This document shows positions 43,236 to 55,200 of a DNA stretch of 64,000 nucleotides, piece after piece (within the stretch, counting starts at the first letter, position 1; each line of letters begins with the position of its first letter). The DNA is from Papilionanthe hookeriana x Papilionanthe teres (taxonomy: Eukaryota > Streptophyta > Magnoliopsida > Asparagales > Orchidaceae). The notes below the pieces were generated by a model. It was given only the letters and a program-made list of their open reading frames with translations, was not told where the DNA came from and did not search any database. The stretch spans positions 75,351,306 through 75,415,305 of the forward strand of contig CM040426.1 of NCBI GenBank assembly GCA_022702705.1, given 5' to 3'. A program made the translations under genes and the position numbers.

Positions 43236-44374
43236 CAAAACAACAACAACAACAAAACCTTTATCCCACTTATTGGGGTTGGCTACGTAAATCCTTTTCT
43301 CCATTGTGTCCTCTTTGGTGTCATATTTTCGTTTAATTCTAATAAATTAAAATAATTTTTTATACAACATGCCTAGGTCTTCCTAGTTCTACCTCCGCCT
43401 TTCTTAACATAAGTCGAATCTAAAACATCTACTCTCCTAATCAGATCATCAGATTGTCGACGTTTAATGTGACCAAACCATATAAGACGACTCTCTCTAA
43501 TTTTGTTCTTCAGTGGAGCTCTACCAACCCTATCATGGATATATTCATTTCATGTTTTATCTCTAAGTGTAAAGCCACTCATCTACCTAATCATTCTCAT
43601 CTCAACAACAATTAACTTAGTTTTTTTCTTCTCTTTTAAAGACGAACATTCAACACCATAGAGCAATGCGGGTCTCACCACCATCTTATAAAATTTTCCT
43701 CTTAGTCTAATCACACAATAGGCACGAAACATTCTTCCACTTTAATCAATCAACTTGAAGTCTACATAACATCCCCATCTGTAGCACCATCACTTTGACA
43801 AATAAACCCGAGATATCTAAAGCGTTCACACCTTTTAATAATTTGATCGCCCGTAGTACATATTTGTCGCTTGAGCTACTACTACTAAAATTACATTCCA
43901 TGTATTACGTTTTAGTTCTACTCAAACGAAGACCTTTCGACTCCAATGTAGACCTCCATAATTCAAGTTTTTCTTGAGCTTTCTCTCTCGTCTTTTCTAT
44001 GACAGCACATCATCAGCAAAAAGCATACACCAAGGTACATCCTCCTGTAAATGTTCAGTAAGACCATCCATAACTAAGGCAAAAAGATAATGGCTTAAAG
44101 CCGATCATTGATGTAATCCAATAGAAATAGAAAAATATTTCGTCAATCCTCCTTTTATTCGAACACAAGTAACGACTCTATTATACATATCTTTAATGAC
44201 TTGAATATAGGTCATATCATCACATTTCCTCTCAAAAACTCTCAAATGGATATCTCTTGGAACCTTATCGTAAGCTTTTTCTAAATCAATAAAAATCATA
44301 TGTAGATCCTCCTTATTATCTCTGAACTTCTCCATCAAACCTCTCAATAACTGTATAACATCTATGGTAGACTT
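43236..44374 (-). mobile_element. 5'-truncated RTE-type LINE with perfect 18-bp TSD
   Basis: TTGATTAATTATAATATA occurs at 43218-43235 and 44375-44392 and brackets the element exactly. The minus strand encodes an RT fragment: MIFIDLEKAYDKVPRDIHL, VIKDMYNRVVTCVRIKGG, SISIGLHQ, then in another frame GLTEHLQEDVPWCMLFADDV with a stop soon after. The 3' tail is (GTT)n, seen on the plus strand as 'caacaacaacaacaaaac' at 43241. The family-typical end CTTTATCCCACTTATTGG follows. It begins 114 bases after the PPR stop, probably in or near that gene's 3' UTR. Confidence 0.93.
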
Positions 44375-44392
44375 TTGATTAATTATAATATA

Positions 44393-45540
44393 ATTGAATT
44401 AAATTTTAACATTCTAAATTCTTGATGCCTGAATCCTTAAAAGTGAATAAATTGATTTCAATTTTTATATGTTATCCTTACGGTTGACTTTTTTGAATCC
44501 TCTTATCTCTTTTATTATTGTTGTGTATGACATGAGTTAATGTTATTATGCACTAGTCTTTTTGCTTTTCTTCTACACACTATCCAACACTTACTATTTT
44601 TCCTAAATATTACATACATAAAACCTTCCTGTTATTTCATTTTTTAGTTACCGTTGTACGTTCCTAAACAATTTAATCGAACTTTTGTCTATGCTATTTT
44701 GATAGGCGCTACTCCAACATTTTCTCTAATATTCTCATTGCAATTTTAATGTCGTGAGATTGAGTGTCTACCATATGTATTATGATTGATTTGTTAATGA
44801 GTTGATGATAACATTTAGTGTTATTTAATGATTTGTTAAGTGATTTTCATTTTAATTATTTAAGTGGCGACCATGAAGATGATGAGAATGAATAATTATA
44901 TTTTATATTATTTTGATTGTTATTATGCTTTTATAATGTGTGGTTGTTCATTAGGCGCAAACCATCGTTAATTATAGTTAAAATTGATCAGTAGTTATTT
45001 TTTGTGTAAACTTTATTTTTAATTAAAAATTTTGAGAACATGTTTATTATTGCTAATTGTGCTTATCTTTTCAAGTTGTATGAGTTCTGGACTTATAGTC
45101 ATTGATTTTAAGGAGTCATGTTTTATGACTATATGCTTTTGTAATATTTAGATTTTTAATTAATGATCAAATATTATTTTGTCCAAAAATGTATTTGGGA
45201 CATGTTTAATTTATTATATTCCTCTTATGTTTAAAATTCCATGATTTTAATAATATTATTTATATTTTTTTGAGTTATTTTTTTGAATGGTTAGTGAAAG
45301 CTGAAATCGTTGGAATTTTATATTTTTTTTATCGAACACTGATGATTTTCTTATAAGTTTAGAGTTAATTTTCATTGAAATTTTGTTATTTGCTTATTAA
45401 TATTTCCAACTTTCCCTATAAAAAGAAATAATAATTAATATAATTAGATATATTTATAAAATCTTGTAAAATTCCTTGTTAGTATAGTGTTCCATAGAGT
45501 CTTAGATCAGAATGATAACTATTAGTTTCTGTTGAATTTT
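44393..45540. other. Intergenic, AT-rich, nothing recognised
   Basis: Very AT-rich sequence with no supported frame, repeat pairing or RNA gene. Confidence 0.35.
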
Positions 45541-46140
45541 GATTTGTGTGTGAATCATACTCAGTGAATAGAGCGTAAATTTGGGGGGGATATGAGTGAA
45601 CAGTAATGAACAATAATACTTTGTGTTTTATTCATGGAATGATCTTTCTATTTATAAGGGAGATGATATAATATGATGATATTACATTTTTGCCTCTATT
45701 TTAAAGTGGGTTGTGCGGGGTATATTTAATATTTTACATGTATGAGCTCGTCGGTCGACTGCTCTCTGGCTCGGTCGACTGAGCTTGGTTGACTTCGATA
45801 AGCAGGACTGTTTCGGTCGGCATTGTCGGTCTACTGATCTAGTCTTGTTGTAGACCTTTGATAATAGGTAGGGAAACTTCCGGACATACCCAACATGATT
45901 GGAGATGTTGAGGGATTGGGGCTTTCTTCGTGATGGTAGCTTGGATGCCTTTTATCTTGTTTATGACCGAACGATTCAGACTCAGATCTTTTGATCATCT
46001 TCCATGGTTTGGCAGGTTTTGGCCTTTCTGGCTTTGGCTCGAACGACTGCATTCGATCGGATAAGTGCTTTTCATATTCTTCTATCAGTGGACCATTCCT
46101 TATTGTGTTATTCTCTTCTGAATGCTAAATCTTCTCAGAA
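45540..46140 (-). mobile_element. Possible LTR-retrotransposon remnant
   Basis: It includes a TATA-like stretch (45650-45690), 'attacatttttgcctc' and a GGTCGACTG-rich segment that resemble 1385-1740. A 73-residue minus-strand frame (45831-46052) is Pro/Lys/Ser-rich (FEPKPERPKPAKPWKMIKRS) and might be a gag or leader fragment, but no domain is recognisable. Low certainty. Confidence 0.3.
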
Positions 46141-46679
46141 TCGACATTGATAAATTTTTTATGTACAGTTTTACAACTAGTTTTTTGCTTTAGATTTCTT
46201 TGGAGTAATTTGGAACACTTTTTTGGGTTGTAAATTGCGAACCAAATGTGATGGAAAGTCCAATTAAAAACTTGTACAATTGGCACAATTTTCAGATCTG
46301 TTAGAGATAGAAATCATCATATTCATCTGCATGGTCTCCTTGAGTTATTTTTGTTGAAATATTGGTCTCCATCTATAGCTTAGATTGTTTCATGCTATGG
46401 ATTGTTTCATTTACCTAGTTACAATTTATCATTTGCCAATATTGGGCCTTCTTTTGTTTTATGTTTGTCTTCTCCACTATCAAAGTTTTGAAAGATTTTG
46501 TAACTTTGTTGTAAAAAGGTGCCAAATAACTTGAAACAAAAATATCATTCAAGAATGATATGTCAAATATAAAATAATAGAAAACACTCAAAATACGGGA
46601 CAAAGGAAAGTCAATTTCAAAAGGACGTTTCCAGGATGACATCCAGTTGAAGTTGGACAAAAAAGGATAGTTCACTAGA

Positions 46680-47470
46680 GCCTCTATCTCTGCTTCTCGA
46701 TGAAGTTCGCTCAGGGCACTATCGCATGGAAACGCTCAGCCTTGTCCGCCCCTTAGTTGGGGCAGTTCGGGTGTTCTGCATTTTTCTTCGCTTCGCGACG
46801 ATCCAAAAAGAGTTCGTATCCCAGTAGCAACGCACCGCAACATTCTCTTGTTTTTAGCATTGGCACGCTTTCTTTCCCGGGCCTTCTTAGAGTCTGATTG
46901 TTCTCCAGCATCGTTCATCTTTCGCCTTTCAGCATGATAGGAATCACGATTCTTTGATCCAATTGAGGATTTCGATTTCCTCTGTCATTTATGTTGACTT
47001 GTCCAGAGGGCTCATAACCGTCGATCGCGATGTCTTAATTAAAATCCGGAACATACTAAAGTCGATGAAAAAGATATTGCATCCTTTGCCTTTCGGATCA
47101 TTTCTATGTCCGTTCGGTTGCCTTGCAAGCAATCGGTTTCTTGCAACCTTGGCCATTCCAATGCTGGGGTTCGACGAAGCGAAGTACTAAAAGAAAACAA
47201 AAACTAGAGCAGGCGCTAGTCTGAATACTGAACACAGTACAGGAGAACTGACCACAGGACAGGAGAAAGACAACGGTGACGAGAGTCTAAGAAAACATTT
47301 TAATAGTGAAGTGTCAGCCCTTTACTAGGTAGTGTGAGCAGAATAGAAGAGTGAGAACTCGAATAGTTCCCGTCGAGAAGTTTAGACTAGACGAGGAATC
47401 GGGAATTATAAGTCATAGTTGGATGGTGTTGGAAGTGGATTATATTCACGAAGGAACAAGTTAAGCATGG
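46680..47470. other. GC-richer block of foreign composition; possible organellar insertion
   Basis: The composition changes abruptly from AT-rich DNA to roughly balanced sequence and back. The minus-strand frame 46736-46918 (KKARERKRANAKNKRMLRCV, ATGIRTLFGSSRSEEKCRTP) and the plus frame 46954-47190 are short and carry no domain I can name. Wording such as TCGCTTCGCGACGATCC and GACGAAGCGAAG resembles plant mitochondrial intergenic DNA, so a nuclear copy of mitochondrial DNA is my best guess. It could instead be a transposon piece. Confidence 0.35.
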
Positions 47471-49459
47471 TGTACTAGTCAAGTGCACTATCATTCCTTT
47501 CTCAATTCCTAAGTACACCAACTCAAAGATGAAAAAGAAAACACTAAGAACCTTACACAATGATATGAACTCCTTGCATGCGTTACTGATTTAAAAATGT
47601 CATATTTGATACATAGTAGATACATTTTTATAATGTGAAGCTTGATCTTTGCAGAATTTTATATTTACTCTCAGATTTTCTTGTGAATTTTCATATTTCA
47701 GCTAATTTTTAACAAATTTTTTTGAATGAAACATGCCTGTTTCTCATTATGCATCAAAGTTGTCTAATCTTTGTTAAAATTTAAACTTATTAATTTGCAA
47801 ATTATGTTCTTTGATGTGTTTTTTTTTTTTTTTGGCGCATCTCATCCTATATTTAGTTTAGAGAACTCCAGACTTCAATACATCCTACATTATAGTTTAT
47901 TTATTTTGCAATGTTGGTGTCCAGCTTAACTTTTATTCTAACTAATGGGACTGATATAAATCATGGAACCAGTATAACATATTGGAAGATCAACAGCCTC
48001 ATTTGATTCAATATGGTATTTAATCAGCTCTGCTTAGCTGCTATTATGTTGAATTTATTTTGAGGCATATTGACTGTTGAATTTCTTTGTGGATTTGATT
48101 GGTTCATTTAATTTATGGCTCTCATAGTCTCTAATTCTCTCTATCATGCTTTGAGTAAGTTCCTGTGGCTATGGAGAATTACTAATTTGATGGAGAGTAG
48201 AGAACAATGCTAACAATTCTTAATATAGAGGGGGTATTATCAAAACCTGGTTTATTCTTGTTAACATTTTTGCACTGATTTCTTCCTTCAGTGCCTTTTG
48301 AGGCTAGATCATGTAATACATTTATCATAACTTTGTTAGATATATATGTACTAAACTTAAAATTTTCCATACAAATATTAGTTTCTTGCGGTATCTTGTT
48401 TACTTTTGGCCTGTTTGGAGCAGCTTTCTGCCTGCATCGTGTTTTAGTCCGCCACCATAATTTATTTGGAGAACTATTTTTTTGCTACATTTTAGAAATA
48501 TATGGCGGTGGAAAGACGTTTTTTTTGCAATTGTATTTGTTCAAATGTGGTAGCTGTAAGAAAGTTATTGTTCGATTCTTTTGAAGAAGAAAATATTTGT
48601 AATTCCCTTATCAATTTTTCTAAAAGTTATTTTCACCACAATAGCTTTACAATTATCTTTACATATAGTTGCGGTCACCTCAAAATTGATTCTTAGGCTT
48701 GATTTGAGAACGCGTCCACAAAACAACGATAAAACTATTCTCATCTGTTTGATACATCTTTTGTCTCCTGATGAGACATCAACCGCAAAGTCGTTTCTTC
48801 ATCATTCCAGAATGCGAGAGTGCAACGATTTTATAAATTATTGTTGTAAGATATGTAAATAGATAGGAATTGCGTGGTATGTATGTAAATGCCCCAAAAA
48901 ATAAATATATCAAATTAGCATTCCATGAAGTTCAAACTCATCAGTCAAAATTCTTGTTCTTGATTGAGTCAATTGTGATCAATTTCAATGTTATAAAATA
49001 ACATAAAATTATTGCCAAACTTCCTAATAATTAATAAAAAAAATAAAATAAATAAGTTAAAATAAAATTATTAAAAAAAATGATAACATGATTATACTAT
49101 TTAAAAATATTATATGTTAGCTGTGCATTAGCATTTAGCTAAAAACTCCATGTAAATATTAAAAATGAGACAAATTTTAAAATAACCTTTTAAAGGGCGT
49201 TTTAATTTTTCTTTTTATTTTTTTATTTTGCAGTGAAGCTGTAACTTCAAAGTTTAATTGATTTTTTTATATATAATTAATTAATTTAATTTAATTTGAA
49301 TTATGATTGACTTTCACAAAAATAAAATACAAGCTGGGCTGGATTCAGCACCATTAAAATATTGCATGACAACATTTCCTTGCACAGATGCGAGCCACAT
49401 ATTTAATTTAATAAAATATCAACTTGATTTAATTTTTAAATTTAAAACACTTGAACATT
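47471..49459. other. Intergenic, MITE fragments only
   Basis: Frames at 48291-48862 overlap each other and show no domain. At 48413 GGCCTGTTTGGAGCAGCTTT resembles a Harbinger-like MITE end without a partner. At 48835-48896 'gtaagatatgtaaatagata' and GGAATTGCGTGGTATGTATG form the right arm of MITE family A. Poly-T at 47818-47834. Confidence 0.4.
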
Positions 49460-49815
49460 TGTGCCGATGCGTCTGTAGAAAATTTGCGGCGGTAGAGTAA
49501 TGGATTATCGTCTTAGCATTGTATACTAAGACGAAAGAAAACAATCAGAAATGACATTAGAAGTTTTTCTGTGGGTTTTGAAAATCCTGTAAAGGGAAAA
49601 AACCACAGGGCCTGACCAAGTTGTAAGAATTCATTATAGGTAGATGGTTACAGAGACCCAATGCTTCACAGAAAGAAAATTATTATTAGATTTTTTCTAA
49701 GTTGCAACATTGACTGACGGTTTCTGATCAGTGGTGGTCGACAGAGATTGGTGGTGATCAATGATAGTCAGTGGTGGTTGACGACAACAGTAGTGCTTGA
49801 CGACGATTGGTTGTT
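49460..49815. repeat. Dispersed LTR-like repeat (copy of 8955-9410)
   Basis: It shares GGCGGTAGAGTAAT, ATTATC.TCTTAGC and a colinear, diverged 300-base stretch with 8955-9250, ending in GGTGG-rich sequence (GTGGTGATCAATGATAG, GTGGTTGACGAC) comparable to GGTGATGGTTGACAATG near 9230. Confidence 0.5.
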
Positions 49816-49829
49816 ATAGAGATGTGGTA

Positions 49830-50008
49830 ATTTTAATTTTCACATATATATATCACCATACACATGCATGAAAATATGTATTTTACATTTCAAAGTTAAA
49901 CTAGTGGCTTGTTAGATGTGATATTAATCATTTGAGTGATATACATGTAAAAAAGAAAATTTTAGATGTAAATACGGTAGAATTGGGTGGTATGTATGCA
50001 AATACCCC
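49830..50008. mobile_element. Foldback MITE family A
   Basis: Left: TATATCACCATACACATGCA, TGAAAATATGTATTTTACAT. Centre: AGATGTGATATTAATCATTT. Right: ATGTAAATACGGTAGAATTG, GGTGGTATGTATGCAAATAC. It is truncated on the left arm and ends about 20 bases before the Harbinger-like MITE. Confidence 0.65.
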
Positions 50009-50028
50009 ATATAATTTTGCAAGGCTTA

Positions 50029-50350
50029 GGGTTCGCTTGGGGCGGTTTATCCGGTGCTTATTTGGGTAAACTGCGTCTAGGCAGCTTATGCGTTTTCAAA
50101 ATGCAGAAAACAACTTTTTCATATCGCACCTATCTAGATGCGCTGGCAGCTTTCTGGTTACGGTCTGACTTTTCCAAAAAAAATAAAATTTTGTAATAGC
50201 CACCTCACCTAGCTTATCAGCTGATTATTTTTAATCAGCTTATCAGCATCTTAGCCGTAAAGATATGTGCCCATGAAAAGGGTAATCTCGATGGCTTAGC
50301 ATAATCCGGAAAGGCCAGTTCAATAAACTGCAGTTGCCCCAAACAAACCC
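50029..50350. mobile_element. Harbinger-like MITE, TTA target site
   Basis: The left end GGGTTCGCTTGGGGCGG and the reverse complement of the right end GGGTTTGTTTGGGGCAAC are inverted repeats. The flanks are TTA at 50026-50028 and TTA at 50351-50353, the target site preferred by PIF/Harbinger elements. Length 322 bases, non-coding. Confidence 0.8.
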
Positions 50351-50479
50351 TTAATTAATATAACAAAATGTGTTGGTGTAGATGTCCTAAATAAACAACT
50401 AATTGAATAAAGTATCGGGCAGCTTGCAATGAGTGATGTTTAGGTAAAAAACTCTTCACAACACTAATAATTCATGGAA

Positions 50480-50632
50480 AAATATTACTTCTAAAGTCCA
50501 AACGTAGGTTTTATTCGGACAATGGCTGCGATCCACTGGAAGGAGAGGAGGAGAAGAAAAAAAACTTCCAGTGGATCACAACCGTTATTCGGACACAGCT
50601 TGTGTCTGGACTCTAGACGTAATATTTTTTAT
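50480..50632. mobile_element. Small foldback element (long hairpin)
   Basis: The left half AAATATTACTTCTAAAGTCC ... TTATTCGGACA .. GGCTGCGATCCACTGGAAG is mirrored by the right half read in antisense (AATATTACGTCTAGAGTCC ... GTGTCCGAATAACGG .. GTGATCCACTGGAAG). The loop is a purine-rich GGAGAGGAGGAGAAG. RNA from either strand would form a ~60-bp imperfect stem. No clear TSD. Confidence 0.75.
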
Positions 50633-50854
50633 CAACTCACGTATAGTTAAATTGAGGTATTGAGAAAATAACAAACATTGATGTAGTTATAGCTTGTAAT
50701 TAGTAGTGATTTAGATTAAAAATGATTATGATAATATCATGAAATTTTGTTAATTTTTTAATAAAACACAATTTTATTTTTAGAAGATTTACACATGCCA
50801 TTCAATTCTTATTCTTATATAAATGTACAAACCTAAAAATGACTTCCAAGTTGT

Positions 50855-51085
50855 TGAACTACTCAGCAACCAAACTGCCCATCTGTCAAATTGTTGAATT
50901 ACCCAACCGTCAAATTGTCAAATTACCTAACTGCCAAATTGGACAGCTGTTGGATTGCTCAGCTACCAAATTGTTACCCAGCTGTCGAAATAGCCAGTTA
51001 TCGAATTGCTAAATTGTTAAACTCTGCGGTACCTGAACTGCTCAATTGTCAAATTGCACAACTGCTCAATTGCTGAACTGCCGAA
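50855..51085. repeat. Degenerate minisatellite of AAYTGYY units
   Basis: Over 230 bases the words 'caaattg', 'aactgcc', 'aattgct' and 'cagctgt' succeed each other every 7-10 bases. The plus-strand frame 50891-51076 is the translated repeat (LLNCQIAQLLNC near its end). A fragment of the MITE family A terminus lies just to its left (50788-50835). Confidence 0.75.
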
Positions 51086-51600
51086 TTTAACTACAATAAC
51101 AAGACACAACATAAAGCTGTATGACAAAATATATAGCATCAAAACTTGACAAAAAACTATAATATGTGACATAACATTATATATTTTTTTTATATTTTTA
51201 TTTTAGAACATGAAAAAGGAAGACAAAATATTTATAAATAAGAGCAAAATATAAAAAAATAGGAAAAAATGACAATGTTCTCGTGGGCTGGTCATCATCT
51301 TTTCTTCTTTCTTCCTATTCTACTCAATGCTAGTATAATTTAGGCATAACCCGTACATAACACGAGACCCTAAGTTCCAGTATTTATTCATATAACATTC
51401 TAATGACCAAATCAAATCAAAATACCTCAATGAAAAGATGTATGTTGATAAATTAATTTTAATGATATTTTTGACAGAGTTTAAACTAATTTTATGGTAT
51501 GCATGTACATATGTACTTCTCTTTTAATTTAAGATTACAGTGACTTCATCTAATTGTATATTAATGGGTATTGTTATATTTATTAATTATTTGCTATTCA

Positions 51601-51675
<75 letters not shown>

Positions 51676-52282
51676 AGAATAATGTAATTTATAATATATT
51701 ATAAAAACCACATGTTAAATAAATATATAACATTAATACACATGTCTAAGGGAGTGTGAAGCAAGCAAAAATATATGATAATTGTATCACTACATAAAAT
51801 GAGAAAGAAGAAAGTAAAAGCATATGAATGAAAAAATATTACATAAATGTCCTGATACAGTTTTACATCAGAATTTCAATAAAAATGTGCAACGTGCTCA
51901 CTGCATCAGGACCATTCATTAAATATATAACTTTTTTTTTTTTTTATTTAACGAGTCCGCTGTGTAACATGATAATTTTATTAAAATCCTGATACAAATA
52001 CAATCCTGATGCAGCTTGCTTAAGGACTCATGTAATATTTTTTTTTCAGAGGCATTGGGCAACAGGCAATAGGCAATAGTCAATGGGCATGAACACCAAA
52101 CCCGTTGAAATTGTCAGCAGCAAAGAAAGCCAGTAAACCAAAACAACAAATCTTACTTCCATAGTTCCATTACTCCTTCCTCCTCCTCCTCCTCCTTCCA
52201 CCCCCATTTCTCTACCTCTTCCTCTTCTCCCCTGTTCTCTCCCTGCTCTCTCTCCAATCCAATCCCAACTCCTTCTTCAAGC
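51086..52282. other. Intergenic and formin 5' flank; long (AT)n
   Basis: An AT dinucleotide run fills about 51606-51672. The last 130 bases (52150-52282) are C/T-rich, as expected for a plant 5' UTR preceding the formin ATG. Nothing else is recognised. Confidence 0.5.
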
Positions 52283-55200
52283 ATGGATTCAAACCTCCAT
52301 CCATGGCTTCCTCTCACCCTCCTCCTCCTCTGTTCCATCTTCCCCCCTTCCCTCTCCTCTCCCATACCCCGCCATCTCCTCCAATCAAATACCCCCACCC
52401 AACAAAGCCAAACATCTATCCCCTCTAACGCTACCTCAAACTCCGACGCCGGAAAAATCGCCACCGCCGTCATCATCACCGCCGTCATCAGCTTCACTCT
52501 CTCCTCCCTTCTCTTCTTCTCCATCCACCGCTTCCTTTCCAAGCGCCGGAATCCCCAGCCCCAAATATACGTTGCCAACCCCTTGCCCCCTTTCCACCTC
52601 GCCAAAATCGATCCAAATCTCAACAACGTCTTTTACTGTCAGAACATCAACGAAGCCGCCCCGAAGGGCTGCTATCTCTGCAATAGCTCACTGAAACGAG
52701 CTTCGGATGAGGAGGACGGTCTCCCACATCGGAAGCTGCGGAAAGAAGAGCGCGGCAGCCAAGAGATTCCGTTGCTGCCCTCTGAGATGATCGATTCGTC
52801 GTCTGTTGTGTCGGGCGGCGTAAAAGGTATGAAGGCCCCACCACCGCCACCACCGGCGCCGCCTCCTCCTCCGGCCCCGATGGTGAAGCCCCCACCACCG
52901 CCGCCACCGGCTCTGCCGGTTAAGAGGGGTACTGCGCCGCCACCGCCGCCGCCTGCAGCCAGAAAGGGTGGAGTAACTCCGGCTCCGGCGAGTTTGTCGA
53001 GGCCGCCGCTGGTGCCGGAAGGAGGGAAGGATAGGCTGATTTTTAAGCCGCTGCATTGGGACAAGGTAACGCCGGCGAATGCCGGGCATTCGATGGTGTG
53101 GGATAAAATTACCGACGGATCTACCGGGTACGTGTTCTCCGCCGCTTTCTCTATTGTTTTGACGGCTGTGATTTGTTTTGATAATACAATTGCATTTAAA
53201 TACTTTAAATTTTTTAAACTGGATGGATGAGCTATTAATGTGCTATTATTTTAAATATGATTTTATTAATGCCATCATTCGGTGACTTGGCCTGGGAAGT
53301 TGGCTTATAAAGAATTAAGTGTTTATTTATTTAATATATTATTTGGATTAGCTTTAGTTTTGCTGACATTTTTTTTTATTAAAATTCGGTAGGAAATTTT
53401 CTTTCATGTAGAAAAATAGTTTTATAGGAATGTGATCAATAGTTCTACTAAACTCCACACACGTATAACTCACTCAAAATAAATGATAACCTCAGACAAT
53501 ATTTTTTAATCAAACAAAAAAGTTCAGACAGAAAAATAGTAGAAAAGTTAAACTCTTTAGAATCTAAACCTCTTCTCGCAACTCAATTAGCATACTGATT
53601 GCCTTCACGATGAATAAACAGCCGCTGTACCTGCAAATGATCAAGTAAAGCAATTTTTTTTTCATATGAACTATCAAAAGCCAATGATACTTCTTTTTCC
53701 TATTACAATAGTTCCACAACCTCATAGAATCCATTTTGATCTCAATATTATCCCAACCTTAACTGATAGCCAAATTCAGAGCTACAATAACCGCCTCGAC
53801 TTCAGTCCATATAGGAGAAGCAGCTTAAACTGACGCAGAATACCACAACAAACAAGCAACATTAGAATTCCAGCACACACCTCAAATACTGGCGAGCAAA
53901 TTATTCCAACTACCATCCGTATTGAATTTCAAAATGTCTGTCTTAAGTTTTTTCCACAAAACCAGATTAGTCACCGGCTTATAATTCATAGGAATAGTAA
54001 TATTATACTTATTAAATACCTTCAACGGGTCCATACACACCGGTTTCTTAAATCTGCCATATCCAAGCGTTTTAAAAATAAAATTTCAAATGTAAAAAAA
54101 ACAGGAGAACTTAGAAGTCAGATTACCCGTATGCTTAGTCTCATTCCTAGCAATCCAAAGAAAGCAGAAGACTACAACATGAATAGAAGCAAAAAAAAAA
54201 AAACCTCCACCATAATTTCTCCAGCATTTAGTATAACCAACAATGGAATTCGTAAAGACTTCTTTGATCCTTTTATCAAAAGAGTAAAATCCTTGGACCA
54301 AATGTCTTTAGCAGAAGAACAATTAAGTTGCTCCACATTTTCCTTGCTCTGATTACACATAAATCATATAGAGGATAATGCCAAACCTTTCATCTTAAGA
54401 ATATCATTCGTAGGATAATAAGATGAAAAAGTCTCGAAAAGAAAAAGGATTGAGACGGTTTAACAAAATAATTCCAAGCCCAATTTAAATCCAAACCATT
54501 ATAAAATTGCAAAGAATTAATAAAAGTTTTAGAAATAGAGCTTCCACATTGCCCTTTAAGCTTTATTTTATCATTACCAAAAGTGATAGGAAACTTAGCA
54601 ATCAGATTAACATCTTCCATACTAACCAAATTTCTCAACTTATGTAAAACCCAAGTATTATTACTCCAACAATCTTTGACAACAAATTCACCTCAAAGGG
54701 GCTCATATAAGAATTAGCCAAAGGAGCTTTCCCTAACCAAATATCATATTAGAAACTACAAATCCCATTTCCAACATCCCAACATACAATATCCTCAGTA
54801 AGTCTAGCAATTTTAAGCATTTCCTTCCAAAAAAGAGAGTTAGAAGGATTTTGAGTAATGAACAGAGGATGATAATTACCACAACATTTATTTCTCATCA
54901 AACTGGACTAGAGGGAATTACCATTTATGAATTAAAATCATAATTTTATAGATATGATTTTCATAGAATCATTAATGCTTCTAGACCCAGACCACCATAA
55001 TGAGTAGGTTTACACATTTTCAACCAACTCATCCAATGAATTTTATGATCTTTACCCGCCCAATGGAATTTATCAAAGATATTCTCATATTTTTTAATTA
55101 AAGTATTAGAAATTTTCATAAAAAGAAGAGTATACAGAGGTATAGAAGTAAGCACACTTTTAAGTAAATTAACTTTAACTCCAAATGACAAAAGTAAATT

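Noticed and set aside
48291..48862. Cluster of overlapping plus-strand frames that might be a small gene
   Set aside because: No frame has a domain, splice logic or conserved wording, and MITE ends lie on both sides.
52647..53089. Minus-strand Gly- or Arg-rich frames over the formin FH1 region
   Set aside because: They are the antisense of proline codons in FH1; the plus strand has the full formin architecture.
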